A DNA stretch of 37,617 nt from Bacilli bacterium (GCA_017433415.1 JAFRHI010000014.1:1-37617); one strand, 5' to 3'. Numbered from the stretch's first letter, positions 24,401 to 33,732 are shown. The notes: generated by a model from the sequence alone, not told the origin. Program-made: numbers and translations.

Positions 24401-26320
24401 CCAACAGATAGTTCTATGACACAAGCAGGCTATTACTTCCTAGGTTGGATATCATCTTTAGATGTTGAACCAAACAGTGCCGAGTGGAATTATATCTATG
24501 ACGTAGCAGGAGATAACTACACAACTTCTAATATGCAAAAAGCAAGACCTTATCTTGTAGATCAAAACATGCTAGTTGAAGAAACAGTAGACTTATATCC
24601 TGTTTATGCTAAATATAATATTGAAACAACTACTAATGTTATATCAATTAATAATAATGTAAATGTACCACCTAATCCTATATATTCACTTCAAGAAAAT
24701 GCTGACGGTACAGGAGTAGTAACAATTACACCTGATACAAATACTTATGTTGTTAATGGTGAAGATGCAAAATATACATTATATTCAGTGACTTTAAAAA
24801 TAAATAATAGTGAAGAAATAGAATTAGTTCCTGAAAATGGTATTTATACTTATGCCATTGAAGCAGGTCCAACATATACATTTACAGCTAATTATGAACC
24901 ATATATTGTTATATATCATCTTGATGATTCTAATATCACAACATATATTAAAAACAGCGGTGATGAACTTGGAGAAATACCAACTCCTACATATGATATT
25001 AACTCTTTAGGAGCAATGTATCAGTTTGTTGGCTATACAAAAACTGTACCAAGTACTGGAATGTCTCACTTATTTGCTTCAAAAACAGATTTTGAAAACT
25101 CAAATCTTACTCTAGCTAAAGAAGAACAATTAATAACTGATTCTATAGAATTATATCCAGTTTATGTTTCTGCTACTATAACTTTAAATTCTAATATTGA
25201 TGATTACTTAACAAACAATCAAATAGATAAATCGACTGTCTATAATATAACTAGACCAATCGCAACTAGAATGAATGCTACAGTTTTAACATCAAAAGTT
25301 AATCACTATCACTTTATTGGTTGGTATGAATCATATCAAGATATGAACAATTTAGGAACTTTAATTTCTAAAAATGAAAACTATGAGTTGTCTGATACAG
25401 AAAAATATAGTAATAAAACTTATACAGCAGTCTACAAAGAAAGCTATGAAGTAATTTACTATAATATTAATGGCAGTATTCTAAAAACAGTCTATATTCC
25501 AGTAGATCAAACAAGAACATTCCAAACAACAACGCAAGATGAGTCTGGTAATAATATTGAAACACCAATTGATTATGAAGCCTTTGTAAATATTTATAAC
25601 ACTTTAGCACCTAATGAAATACTTATTAACTATAATTGGTTAAAAGATGATGGAACTTTAGTTAGTTGGAATGATTTCAAAAATAATCCTATTTCATCTG
25701 ATATGAAATTATATCCTGTAACAAATAGAATTATTGCGTATGATTCTAATAATGTTGAACTTGATAGTACTGTCACAAAAGAAATCATAGTTGCAACTAA
25801 AAATGATAAAGTATTAGTTACTTTAAATACAACATATAAACAACCTGAACTTAGAATTCATGTCGATACAATGACTTATACTCCTGATAATATTGCAATA
25901 AGAGATTTACCTAATGTTAATGTTGAATTCTATAAAAATGAAGTTATTGAAGATCCTCTTACCAAACAAACAGATAGTAGAGGAAACGCTTTATTTAAGT
26001 TCTATGTTGATGTTGAAGTAACTAAAAATACTATGAGTGATCAAAGTCAAACAGATATATTTGTCTTTGAAATAACAAATAAAACAACAAATGAAAATAC
26101 AAATATTTTATTAAAACCAGGAGAAACAGAAACTGTTAGACTACCATTTGGTGACTATACTATTAGTGAGGATTCCGCTTGGGCTTGGCGCTATCAAGAT
26201 GTTAGTTTTGATTTCTCACTTGATAACTATTCTATCGGACCAAACTTAACTATTAGTAACACAAAACTAAAAAGTAATTGGTTAGATTCCATGAATTATA
26301 ATTCCAATACATATGACTAG
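21452..26320 (+). CDS. Giant surface protein: beta-helix and FLGW repeats
   Basis: 1622 residues. A signal peptide (about 1-31, ending VNA) is of the ordinary type; a Cys at 22 lacks a good lipobox. Residues 40-330 have GLUG-like repeats of a right-handed beta-helix (GGVLVGYAENT, GGLVGISRNT, GGIIGRM). From about 450 to 1420, repeats of ~100-200 residues centre on GYRFLGWY-like motifs (near 496, 599, 704, 992, 1189 and 1285), as in InlB B-repeat/Flg_new-type adhesins. Residues ~1480-1610 form a Cna B-like domain (LKPGETETVRLPFGDYTISE). There is no LPXTG or C-terminal helix, so attachment must be non-covalent or via the SipW-dependent fibre. It is probably an adhesin. Confidence 0.8.
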   Translation: MSKNIIKKIVLFSLITAYFFSACFHPTKVNAEDKTFEISTTAELAYASTLSQQEGNQDYTFILTADITITEEEQEILEQTNYPGIVFGSSDYPFAGVFDGRGHTINNLKYNTVYGMDHDNGLFSYTNGATIKNLTINNAEIRSYFRGGVLVGYAENTIIDNVTVKNSHLFVTAADNVVTLVTDGGVRGGALAGDAINSTIYNCESNDNFVNTNSTSGVAALGGKGLALGGLVGISRNTEIEYSRVIKGKVSNYYDVAVGAVGGNTLYVGGIIGRMQEASKVIDSFSTAELYFYCATYVSVGAGNTGHIGGIAATVDGNQNEIYRSHYAGIATSRQYNAVVLLPIIQNNVNISGIADIYDGGAVVGAYFKSELNPDVNMGTLGSNSSTTAYGPVTNANYTNKNYWQEQSYDFLGTANRTSRYSAKHNNKWVMDYSEGIPVHGKSMSATLDYPGAGEVSIAKTDLVNSPVSTTNPYEFAVQGMRIHEDETTITATTNNGYRFLGWYKVPKVAAWSLEEDHEYFENIFATIPRESTNNEYTINFNDNDLYVAYYQAQVTFHDYLGGLIDTAGNAALTTNDYYDYAVELPEVIPVNKPASANAKLIGWTTTPSTTGGGYPSISSTDLANLKSNNDFYEAGDEITKTLDLYPIYVDLVSNINLVFEGNELDSSNNAYERTGVGSATVTVNNDNTVTLSVVGANNGSLPDGYRFLGWYDSNDMRISKDMSYIINTNDLDLTTQHTYTAKFEYRVRYYVRAYTQGNGNNFTNSELYKTMWVEYNSDFQNIAAPGYIREFITHWGTSHINHGATDDTSDTYTGKITAPFDAYSHNYNITNGNDTLYKVQVDMDFPGSGQIRDNGSSGGVFNHNTANFEFIPVSNKYHLLFWTLERTDDNSKHWTYASNPYGTGDLTTPTDNIYLSKAFVTADVNFYNKDNTYTTVQRRYNTNVFNTEEVYTYKYPHYNTIDVPIRTYDNIDIINPVTFEASPTDSSMTQAGYYFLGWISSLDVEPNSAEWNYIYDVAGDNYTTSNMQKARPYLVDQNMLVEETVDLYPVYAKYNIETTTNVISINNNVNVPPNPIYSLQENADGTGVVTITPDTNTYVVNGEDAKYTLYSVTLKINNSEEIELVPENGIYTYAIEAGPTYTFTANYEPYIVIYHLDDSNITTYIKNSGDELGEIPTPTYDINSLGAMYQFVGYTKTVPSTGMSHLFASKTDFENSNLTLAKEEQLITDSIELYPVYVSATITLNSNIDDYLTNNQIDKSTVYNITRPIATRMNATVLTSKVNHYHFIGWYESYQDMNNLGTLISKNENYELSDTEKYSNKTYTAVYKESYEVIYYNINGSILKTVYIPVDQTRTFQTTTQDESGNNIETPIDYEAFVNIYNTLAPNEILINYNWLKDDGTLVSWNDFKNNPISSDMKLYPVTNRIIAYDSNNVELDSTVTKEIIVATKNDKVLVTLNTTYKQPELRIHVDTMTYTPDNIAIRDLPNVNVEFYKNEVIEDPLTKQTDSRGNALFKFYVDVEVTKNTMSDQSQTDIFVFEITNKTTNENTNILLKPGETETVRLPFGDYTISEDSAWAWRYQDVSFDFSLDNYSIGPNLTISNTKLKSNWLDSMNYNSNTYD

Positions 26321-26335
26321 AAAGGAGGATAAAGT

Positions 26336-26872
26336 ATGCATCTAAGCAAAAAACAATTAATAATTATTACAAGCATTGTCTTACTTTTTGCTGCTACGAT
26401 GACAACAATAGCTTATCTAACAAAAAGTTCTTTAGCTGCTAATGAATTTGAAATTGGTAGAGTTTCTAATCAAATAGAAGAAAAATTTCAAAATAATATT
26501 AAAGAAGATGTAAAAGTAAAAAATACTGGTAATGTTCCATCATACGTAAGAGCAGCTATAATTGTATCCTTTAAAGATGAAAATGGCGTTATTCTATATG
26601 AAAAACCAGTAAAAGATGTCGATTATGAACTTACTTTATCTACCTCTAGTAATTGGTTATACAAAGATGGCTACTATTATTACAAGCTACCAGTAGAAGC
26701 CAATGCCAGTACAGATATTTTAATAAAAAAATGTATTGAACTTGGAACTCATACAAATAAAACTCTTGATGTTACGATTATCTCACAAACTATTCAAGCA
26801 AATCCTGAAGAAGCAGTAGAGGAAGCTTGGAATGTTAATGTCGAAAATCATAACATTAACCTAGAAAGCTAG
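26336..26872 (+). CDS. SipW-dependent BsaA-like secreted protein
   Basis: 178 residues, behind AAAGGAGG. The signal segment ends TIAYLTKSSLAANEFEIGRVS, the SipW-cognate pattern. The mature part contains DVKVKNTGNVPSYVRAAIIVS (58-78) and NWLYKDGYYYYKLPVEA (103-119), matching BsaA-family features and resembling the protein encoded at 20879. It is probably another fibre component that follows the giant adhesin, perhaps its linker to the fibre (inference). Confidence 0.8.
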   Translation: MHLSKKQLIIITSIVLLFAATMTTIAYLTKSSLAANEFEIGRVSNQIEEKFQNNIKEDVKVKNTGNVPSYVRAAIIVSFKDENGVILYEKPVKDVDYELTLSTSSNWLYKDGYYYYKLPVEANASTDILIKKCIELGTHTNKTLDVTIISQTIQANPEEAVEEAWNVNVENHNINLES

Positions 26873-26880
26873 GTGATAAT

Positions 26881-27483
26881 ATGAAGAAAAAAATAATTAC
26901 ATTTATATTATTAATAATACTTTTAATATCTGCTTATAATATAAACAAAACTTATAACGCTAATAATACTCTATATTATGATGGTAATACTAAAGATTTT
27001 ACATATTATAATTTAAATCAAGGTGATTTGTTTTCTAATTTTAAAGATTTAATACCCGGAGATATTCGTGAGGAAACAATCAATATTAAAGGTATAAATA
27101 TTAATAAAAAAACTAATCTCTATATACGATTAGATACTAATATAGATAATGATATATTAGAGTATTTAAAAATAACTTTGTATAAAGATAATGAAGAATT
27201 AGAAGACTACCAAGGTTTAATAAAAATAACTGATCTTAATAATGATAGTAATATTGAATTAAAATTAAAAATAGAAGTACCTACATCAGTAGGTAATGTT
27301 ATCGAAGATCAAGAAAGATACTTACGTTGGACATTTTTAGTCGAAGAAAATGATGAAAATGAACCAGTTGCAGTACCAGTAACATCCAGCGATAATAATT
27401 TAATAATCTATCTAGTACTATGTATTACTTCGTTAATTATGATGGTATTTATATTGACTCATAAAGAAGAAAGTAATGAATAA
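26881..27483 (+). CDS. Membrane-anchored component of the fibre locus
   Basis: 200 residues. The N-terminal signal segment (4-20) lacks the SipW-cognate motif. The mature part begins NLNQGDLFSNFKDLIPGDI, a pattern often found at the start of TasA/BsaA-like beta-sandwiches, and ends with a hydrophobic helix (about 171-192) and a charged tail KEESNE. It is therefore held in the membrane with its domain outside, and could be the base that ties fibre or adhesin to the cell (inference). It is the last gene of the locus and its stop codon lies in the terminator hairpin. Confidence 0.72.
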   Translation: MKKKIITFILLIILLISAYNINKTYNANNTLYYDGNTKDFTYYNLNQGDLFSNFKDLIPGDIREETINIKGININKKTNLYIRLDTNIDNDILEYLKITLYKDNEELEDYQGLIKITDLNNDSNIELKLKIEVPTSVGNVIEDQERYLRWTFLVEENDENEPVAVPVTSSDNNLIIYLVLCITSLIMMVFILTHKEESNE

Positions 27484-27499
27484 ATTACTTTCTCTTTTT
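27469..27499 (+). terminator. Terminator of the fibre locus
   Basis: GAAAGTAAT/ATTACTTTC with a 6-base loop, followed by a T-rich tail. It overlaps the last codons. Confidence 0.75.
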
Positions 27500-27539
27500 A
27501 TCAAATTAAGTTATAATAAAAAAGAAAAGGAATGATGTT

Positions 27540-28487
27540 ATGAGTAAAAAAGTTGTCTATTTTATCTGTAATAACAAAGGTATTAATGGACATGTTTCAA
27601 AAGATGTTTTAGAAGTTTTAAAAAAGAAAAATTTAGAAGAAACAGATATAGTATTTGATGGCTATAAAGTTTTAAAATATATAGATAGTAATAAAAACAC
27701 TTTTTATTTTGCTGAAACTAATCAACCAATATGTTATTGCTATAATGAGTTGTTAGATGATATGAATAAATACTTTTCAGATAGTGATATGTCAGGTATG
27801 GTTACTTGGCATGAAGGAGCTTCTGCTCCACCAAATGTTTTAACAGTACACTCTCTAGGAGACGTTAATGAAGGCATTTATGGACCTACTAACGTAAGAT
27901 GTATGCATAATCTACTTTATGCTTATGAAAGAAATAGGATAAAGTATGGCTTAGATGACTATAGTGTTGTAACAGAAGCAACTCATTGGTCTGGTTGCTA
28001 TGATGATAGTAAAAAAGCAAAATTATTAGTAAAATTCCCTGTACCAATGGTAGATATTGAAATAGGATCAGACCCAAGTAGTTGGGAAAATGAAACAGCA
28101 GTTAATGCCTTAACTGATACATTATTTGAGGTGTTTAATGATGATGATATGAAAATTCATAATATTTTATGTGTTGGTGGAATGCATTTTGATCCTGATT
28201 TTGCTAAAGCCGTATTTACTACTTGGAATGATGGCAAAGATACCTTTGGTGTAACACATATTATTGCTAATCAATGGCTAGTAACAGGAGATTATACTGG
28301 AGACCATGGTGTCGAATACATGGATAATGCTATTAAAGCAATAGGTGATGTTGAAGCAATAACTTATCATGATAATACTAAAGGTTGTTATAAGGATGTT
28401 ATCAGAGCACTAGGTACAAAATATAATATCCCAGTATTTAAACATCAAAAGTTAAGAAAACCAGAAGAATTAGAATTAAAAAAATAA
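27540..28487 (+). CDS. DTD2/DtdA-like D-aminoacyl-tRNA deacylase
   Basis: 315 residues. The segments VVTEATHWSG (140-149), PVPMVDIEIGSDPSSWENETAV (168-189) and ILCVGGMHFDPDF (209-221) follow the order of the archaeal/plant DTD2 (DtdA, GEK1) family, where E(A/V)xHHGP, F(I/V)EIGS and GGGHYxP are conserved. That family hydrolyses D-amino acids or aldehyde adducts from tRNA. Here the second His of HHG is Trp (HWSG), so activity or substrate may differ. It starts behind AAAAGGAATG-type spacing and is followed 10 bases later by a DUF362 gene. DTD2 is not usual in bacteria, which makes horizontal origin possible. Confidence 0.68.
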   Translation: MSKKVVYFICNNKGINGHVSKDVLEVLKKKNLEETDIVFDGYKVLKYIDSNKNTFYFAETNQPICYCYNELLDDMNKYFSDSDMSGMVTWHEGASAPPNVLTVHSLGDVNEGIYGPTNVRCMHNLLYAYERNRIKYGLDDYSVVTEATHWSGCYDDSKKAKLLVKFPVPMVDIEIGSDPSSWENETAVNALTDTLFEVFNDDDMKIHNILCVGGMHFDPDFAKAVFTTWNDGKDTFGVTHIIANQWLVTGDYTGDHGVEYMDNAIKAIGDVEAITYHDNTKGCYKDVIRALGTKYNIPVFKHQKLRKPEELELKK

Positions 28488-28497
28488 AGGAGATTTT

Positions 28498-29382
28498 ATG
28501 AAATCAAAAGTCTTTTTTACAAAAGAAATAACACCAGAAAAATTAATTGAAATTTATGAAAAATTAGGAGTAGACTTACCAGGAAAAGTAGGAGTAAAAG
28601 TATCAACAGGTGAAGATGGAGCTAAAGGTTATTTAAAAGCTGATTTAATTGCCCCACTAGTAAAGAAATTAAATGGTACAATTATTGAATGCAACACAGC
28701 TTATCCTGGAGAAAGAACCACAACAGAAGAGCATTTAAAAGTAGCTGAAAAACATGGCTTCACCTCTTTTGCTGATGTTGATATTATGGATAGCACTGGC
28801 GAATTTAAAATACCAGTACACAACGGAAAACATCTAGAATATGATCTTATTGGAGAAAATTTTGAAAACTATGATTCAATTCTTAATTTGGCTCATGGTA
28901 AAGGTCATATGATGGGTGGCTTTGGAGCTAACTTAAAAAATCAATCTATTGGTATAGCATCACGTAATGGTAAAGCTTACATCCATAGTTGTGGACATAC
29001 AGAAGATCCAGATGCTTGCTGGAGTGATAAACATGAACAAATCGATTTTATTGAATCAATGGCTGAAGCCGCAACAGCTGTAGCTGATTACTTAAAAGAA
29101 AATAACAAACCAATCGTTTATATAACAGTAGCTAACGCCATATCAGTAGATTGTGACTGTGATGCTAATCAAGGAGACCCAGTAATTGGTGACATCGGAA
29201 TATTTGCTTCAATGGACCCAGTAGCCAATGATCAAGCCTTTTTAGATGCAATTTGGAAAACTAAGGAAGATGGAACAAAAGAAATAGAAGAGAGAATAGA
29301 TTCTCGTAAAGGTCGTCATATTACTGAATATGCTGAAAGTCTAGGCCTTGGTTCAACTGACTATGAATTAATAGAAATATAA
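28498..29382 (+). CDS. DUF362 domain protein
   Basis: 294 residues, behind AAAGGAGA. The chain KVGVKVSTGEDG...IIECNTAYPGERTTTEEHLKVAEKHGF...SILNLAHGKGHMMGGFGANLKNQSIGIASRNGKAYIH fits the DUF362 family. HSCGHTEDPDACW and DCDCDANQGDP supply clustered Cys and His for a metal or Fe-S site. There is no added ferredoxin domain of the 2x[4Fe-4S] type. The function is unknown. It is co-transcribed with the DTD2-like gene. Confidence 0.78.
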   Translation: MKSKVFFTKEITPEKLIEIYEKLGVDLPGKVGVKVSTGEDGAKGYLKADLIAPLVKKLNGTIIECNTAYPGERTTTEEHLKVAEKHGFTSFADVDIMDSTGEFKIPVHNGKHLEYDLIGENFENYDSILNLAHGKGHMMGGFGANLKNQSIGIASRNGKAYIHSCGHTEDPDACWSDKHEQIDFIESMAEAATAVADYLKENNKPIVYITVANAISVDCDCDANQGDPVIGDIGIFASMDPVANDQAFLDAIWKTKEDGTKEIEERIDSRKGRHITEYAESLGLGSTDYELIEI

Positions 29383-29406
29383 AAGACTAATATTAAGTCT
29401 TTTTTT
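29381..29406 (+). terminator. Terminator of the DTD2-like/DUF362 operon
   Basis: AAAAGACT/AGTCTTTT with a 7-base loop and three further T. Confidence 0.8.
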
Positions 29407-29418
29407 ATGTAAAAAAAA

Positions 29419-29432
29419 CAAACAAATGTTCT
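29419..29432. promoter_or_regulatory. LexA-like (SOS) box
   Basis: CAAAC-AAAT-GTTCT matches the Bacillota LexA consensus CGAAC-N4-GTTCG in 8 of 10 positions. A -10-like TATAGT lies at 29452-29457 and AAGGAGGA precedes the UmuC start, so the box overlaps the -35 area. Confidence 0.55.
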
Positions 29433-29477
29433 AAAAAATAAAAAATTATGATATAGTAGATTCAAGGAGGAATAATT

Positions 29478-30962
29478 ATGAATCAAATCTATATCTGTAT
29501 TGATTTAAAGAGTTTTTATGCTTCGGTAGAATGTAGAGAAAGAAACTTAGACCCCTTAACAACAAATTTAGTAGTAGCAGATTCTTCTAGAACAGAAAAA
29601 ACAATTTGCCTTGCCGTATCACCATCGCTAAAACAGTATGGCTTATCTGGAAGATCACGCTTGTTTGAAGTTGTTCAAACGATTAAAGAAATTAATAAAA
29701 AGAGAAAACCATTTATTGGCAAATCTCATAATGATATAGAAATTCAGAATAATCCACACTTAAAAATAGACTATATCGTCGCTCATCCACGAATGAGTCT
29801 ATATTTAAAGTATAGTACTAACATTTATAGTATTTATTTAAGACATTTATCTCCAGAAGATATCTTTGTTTATTCTATTGATGAAGTATTTGCAGATATC
29901 ACAAATTACCCAAAATTATATAAATGTAGTCCTGAAGAATTGGTAACAAAAATTCTTCAAGATGTCTATCAAGAAACAGGAATTACGGCAACAGCCGGTA
30001 TTGGAACCAATCTATATTTAGCAAAAGTTGCAATGGATATTGTCGCCAAACATAAAGAACCAAATGAATACGGAGTAAGAATAGCTTTTTTGAACGAAAT
30101 AAGCTATCGTCAAGAATTATGGAATCATAAGCCACTGACTGATTTTTGGAGAATTGGTAAAGGAATTTCAAAAACTCTAAAAAAGAATAATCTATATACA
30201 ATGGGGGATATCGCAAGATGCTCGCTAGAAAATGAAAATAAGTTGTTTCGTCTTTTTGGAATAAATGCTGAATTAATAATTGATCATGCCTGGGGTTGGG
30301 AAAATTGTCAGATGAAAGATATAAAAAGTTATAAACCACTAAGAAACAGTCTATCATCTTCTCAAGTACTACATGAACCATATAACTATGAAAAAACTAA
30401 AATTATTATTCAAGAAATGAGTGAATTATTAGTTTTAGAAATGACAAGTAAGCACTATATGGCAAATCATATTGTTTTAACTATCGGTTATGATATTAGT
30501 AATTTAGAAAATCAAAGAATTAAAGACGAATATATCGGAGAAATTACCAAGGATTTTTATGGTCGAGAAATACCAAAACATGCCCATGGAACCATCAGAC
30601 TAGATCACTTTACTTCTTCCATAAAAATTATTAAAAAAAAAGTAATAGAATTATTTGAGACTATCATTAATAAAAATCTTTGGGTAAGAAGAATAAACAT
30701 CTCTTTTTGTAATTTGCAAAGAGAAGAAAATGTAAAAAAAGAAACTATTTACAAACAACTAGATTTATTTACGGATAATGAAAAATATGACTACAATAAA
30801 AAACAAGAAATAATCTTAGAAAAAAGTGATCAAAATCTTCAACAAGTTATTATAGAATTAAAAGCAAAATATGGCAAAAATACCATTCTAATAGGGACAA
30901 ACTTAAAAGAAGGAGCAACAACAATTGAGAGAAATAAACAAATAGGAGGACATAAAGCATGA
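29478..30962 (+). CDS. Y-family DNA polymerase (UmuC/UvrX-like)
   Basis: 494 residues. The catalytic acidic residues are D9 in YICIDLKSFYASVE and D135/E136 in YSIDEVFAD. GITATAGIGTNLYLAKVAMD (from 159) is the fingers/palm signature and a helix-hairpin-helix region follows (DFWRIGKGISKTLKKNNLYTMGDIA). Length and C-terminus fit the UvrX/UmuC type found beside YolD in Bacillota, used for translesion synthesis. Expression is likely DNA-damage induced by way of the LexA-like box upstream. It overlaps the YolD gene by 4 bases (ATGA). Confidence 0.92.
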   Translation: MNQIYICIDLKSFYASVECRERNLDPLTTNLVVADSSRTEKTICLAVSPSLKQYGLSGRSRLFEVVQTIKEINKKRKPFIGKSHNDIEIQNNPHLKIDYIVAHPRMSLYLKYSTNIYSIYLRHLSPEDIFVYSIDEVFADITNYPKLYKCSPEELVTKILQDVYQETGITATAGIGTNLYLAKVAMDIVAKHKEPNEYGVRIAFLNEISYRQELWNHKPLTDFWRIGKGISKTLKKNNLYTMGDIARCSLENENKLFRLFGINAELIIDHAWGWENCQMKDIKSYKPLRNSLSSSQVLHEPYNYEKTKIIIQEMSELLVLEMTSKHYMANHIVLTIGYDISNLENQRIKDEYIGEITKDFYGREIPKHAHGTIRLDHFTSSIKIIKKKVIELFETIINKNLWVRRINISFCNLQREENVKKETIYKQLDLFTDNEKYDYNKKQEIILEKSDQNLQQVIIELKAKYGKNTILIGTNLKEGATTIERNKQIGGHKA

Positions 30963-31348
30963 ATGAATATTATGATATCTTAAATTACCCTCATTATGAA
31001 TTAAAATATCATCCCAGAATGAATATAGAAAATAGAGCTGCTCAATTTGCACCATTTGATGCCTTAACAGGCTACAAAGAAGAAATTCAAGAAGTTAAAA
31101 GAATTGTAACACCAGAAAAAATATTAACAGAAGAAGAAATATCTATTTTAAATAGTAAGCTGCAAACCCTAAAAGAAAATCAAAGAATAAAAGTTGAATA
31201 TTTTATCCCAGATAAAAATAAAGTAGGAGGAATATATCGAATATATGAAGGTTTTTTTTCTAAAATAAATATCATCTCACAAGAAATAATTTTTCAAGAT
31301 AAAAAAAGGATAAAGTTGAAAGAGATAATAAAAATAGATAATATTTAG
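30959..31348 (+). CDS. YolD-like protein
   Basis: 129 residues, starting within the stop of the polymerase gene behind TAGGAGG. RAAQFAPFDALTGYKEEI (27-44) is the YolD core motif, and the rest forms small beta strands (GGIYRIYEGFFSKINIISQEIIF). YolD-like proteins are regularly encoded after UmuC/UvrX polymerases and are thought to act with them. Confidence 0.88.
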   Translation: MNEYYDILNYPHYELKYHPRMNIENRAAQFAPFDALTGYKEEIQEVKRIVTPEKILTEEEISILNSKLQTLKENQRIKVEYFIPDKNKVGGIYRIYEGFFSKINIISQEIIFQDKKRIKLKEIIKIDNI

Positions 31349-31415
31349 AAAAATTAGAAAAAATATGATAGAATAAATAACATCGCATTTAAGTTTGCTA
31401 GGAGGTGGAAATAAA

Positions 31416-33707
31416 TTGGAAATAGGATTACAACAAGTAAAACAGAAAGATTCTAATCAATTATTTAAAATTATATTACCATCTCTTAAAAAATATAATA
31501 CTTATTTAATTGCAAAATTAACAGTTCAAGAATATCATGCAATTCTACTAGAGATAATTGAAAAGAGTAAAGAAAGTTATGACGGAAGTATAGAATATCT
31601 AGAATATATAAAAAATGAATTAGATACAAAAATAGAAAGCGTAATAAAAATAAAGCTTCAAGACTCATATTTTGCTTATACAACCATAAATAACTACATT
31701 AACAATTATCCAAATAAAAAAGTTAATTATAATTCTATCATTGACTTTTTTGATAAACTATTAGACTTTTTAAATCAATATGAATATATTCCTAACAAAG
31801 ATATAATTATAAAACTACTAAATGAAAATCCATATTTTCTGAAAATGTTAGAAGTAGTTATCGAAAGAGATAAAAATAAACTCGAAAAAGAACCACTTGA
31901 AATACTATATGAAAGTCCAATATTATTATCGGCAATTGAAGTTTATTGCGACCAAAATGGTATTGAAATAAAAACAATTGAAGAAGATTTTGATTATGAA
32001 AAAGAGGCTAGAACTTCTGATATCGTAGGAATGTATTTAAAAGAAGCCGGAAATATACCATTATTAAAACCAGAAGAAGAACAAGAACTAATTGAATTAA
32101 TTGCCCTTGGAGATGAAAAAGCTAAAACCAAATTTATTGAAGCAAATCTTCGACTTGTTGTTAGTGTTGCAAAAAGATACCAAGGAAGAGGTCTAAGTCT
32201 TCTTGATCTAATTCAAGAGGGAAACTTGGGATTAATTAAAGCCGTTGAAAAATTTAATCCCGAATTTGGTTATAAGTTCTCCACCTATTCAACTTGGTGG
32301 GTGCGTCAGGCTGTTACAAGAGCTATTGCTGACAAAGGAAGAACAATAAGATTACCAGTTCATCAATATGAAATGGTAAAAAAATATCGTGATGCTAATA
32401 ATACACTAAAAAATAGACTAGGAAGAGAGCCTACAATAGGAGAAACAGCTAGATATATTGGTGTTTCAATAGAAAAAGCTATAGATTTACATAGGATACA
32501 ATCAGATGCGGGAAGTCTCAATGAATTTATAAATGATCAAGAAGATTCTGAACTTGAAAAATTTATTCCTAATCGTGATAAACCAATCGAAGAACAAATA
32601 ATCACTAAAACATTAAGTAAAGAAATTCAAGCTCTTTTAAACAAATGTAATTTGAAAAAACGTGAACGAGAAGTAGTAACAATGCGTTTTGGGCTCGATG
32701 GTACACCTTCGATGACACTAGAAGAAATTGGAGCAGTCTATAACATAACAAGAGAGCGAGTTAGACAAGTAGAAGCAAGAGCAATAAGAAAATTAAGAAA
32801 TTCAAGATATATAAAAGATTTTGCAGTATATATGGATGATCCCAAAGAAGCCCTAGAAAATATTGGAGCCTATAGGGAAGCCTTAGTTCATGAACAAGGG
32901 TATAAATTATATCCAGTAGAAACAAAAAAACCAAAAACGGTATCTAAAAGAAGTATATCAAATAAAGGAGGAAAGGAAATGAAAAAGCCAAAAACAATTT
33001 ACGAACTTTTAGACATGTATACAAAAGAGGAAGTTGACTCAGCAATTTCAAAATTGCCTGAAGAAGATAAAGAAATCTTAAGTACAAAATATGGTAATGA
33101 TTTAGAACATCCTAATGGAAAACCACTAGATAAAAAACAAAGTGCACACTTTTTTAATGTAATAATTCCTAGAATTAAAAGAATTATTGTTAATCCAGAT
33201 TACAAAATTCAAAAACGCGCTCCAAGAAAAGGAAAAAATATTTTAATAGAAAAACCTAAAGAACAATTGCAACCAAAAGAAATAACTTCCCCTAGTGATT
33301 TAGAGCAACTAGAAGTGAAGAAAAAAACAGTTATGCCAATTACTGAAAAACAAGAAGCACCATCAATTAGTAAAAAAGACAATAACCAACAACCAGCAGA
33401 TTTATCAAAAGCAGATTATATGAAAATACTAGAACTACTTAGATCACCAGATTTTACTGATATGTTAAAAGTATTACCAGCCAAAGAAGCTATAATTATT
33501 TCTTTAAGACTTGGCTATGCCGATAACAGATTCTTTAAACCAAAAGAAATAGCAGATTTCTTTGGCATAAGTGAAGAAGAAGTAAATGAAATAACTAAGA
33601 AGATGCTTCTTCTATATCAACAAAATATTAATAAAATGCTTGATAATTTAATTGCTTCTGTAACTGATAATGAATCTGAACAAAAATATGTATATGCAAA
33701 ACAATAA
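31416..33707 (+). CDS. Sigma-70 factor 1 with extra region-4-like domains
   Basis: 763 residues from TTG 31416, which has GGAGGTGG 7 bases upstream. Residues 1-195 are an unrecognised helical extension in place of region 1.1. Region 1.2 starts near 200 ([11 protein letters not shown]), region 2 covers about 234-313 with [21 protein letters not shown], region 3 about 314-390, and region 4 about 395-465 with [28 protein letters not shown]. Then a ~290-residue extension has two more region-4-like modules (about 530-590, [15 protein letters not shown]...; and about 670-745, [42 protein letters not shown]). A strong internal start at residue 522 may give a separate C-terminal product. It is paralogous to the next gene. 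Confidence 0.85.
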   Translation: MEIGLQQVKQKDSNQLFKIILPSLKKYNTYLIAKLTVQEYHAILLEIIEKSKESYDGSIEYLEYIKNELDTKIESVIKIKLQDSYFAYTTINNYINNYPNKKVNYNSIIDFFDKLLDFLNQYEYIPNKDIIIKLLNENPYFLKMLEVVIERDKNKLEKEPLEILYESPILLSAIEVYCDQNGIEIKTIEEDFDYEKEARTSDIVGMYLKEAGNIPLLKPEEEQELIELIALGDEKAKTKFIEANLRLVVSVAKRYQGRGLSLLDLIQEGNLGLIKAVEKFNPEFGYKFSTYSTWWVRQAVTRAIADKGRTIRLPVHQYEMVKKYRDANNTLKNRLGREPTIGETARYIGVSIEKAIDLHRIQSDAGSLNEFINDQEDSELEKFIPNRDKPIEEQIITKTLSKEIQALLNKCNLKKREREVVTMRFGLDGTPSMTLEEIGAVYNITRERVRQVEARAIRKLRNSRYIKDFAVYMDDPKEALENIGAYREALVHEQGYKLYPVETKKPKTVSKRSISNKGGKEMKKPKTIYELLDMYTKEEVDSAISKLPEEDKEILSTKYGNDLEHPNGKPLDKKQSAHFFNVIIPRIKRIIVNPDYKIQKRAPRKGKNILIEKPKEQLQPKEITSPSDLEQLEVKKKTVMPITEKQEAPSISKKDNNQQPADLSKADYMKILELLRSPDFTDMLKVLPAKEAIIISLRLGYADNRFFKPKEIADFFGISEEEVNEITKKMLLLYQQNINKMLDNLIASVTDNESEQKYVYAKQ
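32964..32981 (+). promoter_or_regulatory. Internal ribosome binding site and in-frame ATG in sigma factor 1
   Basis: AAAGGAGG at 32964-32971, a 7-base spacer and ATG at 32979, in frame with the sigma gene. It would yield a 242-residue protein made of the two extra region-4-like modules. Confidence 0.55.
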
Positions 33708-33732
33708 TTCAGATAGAGTAACTAATTAATAT

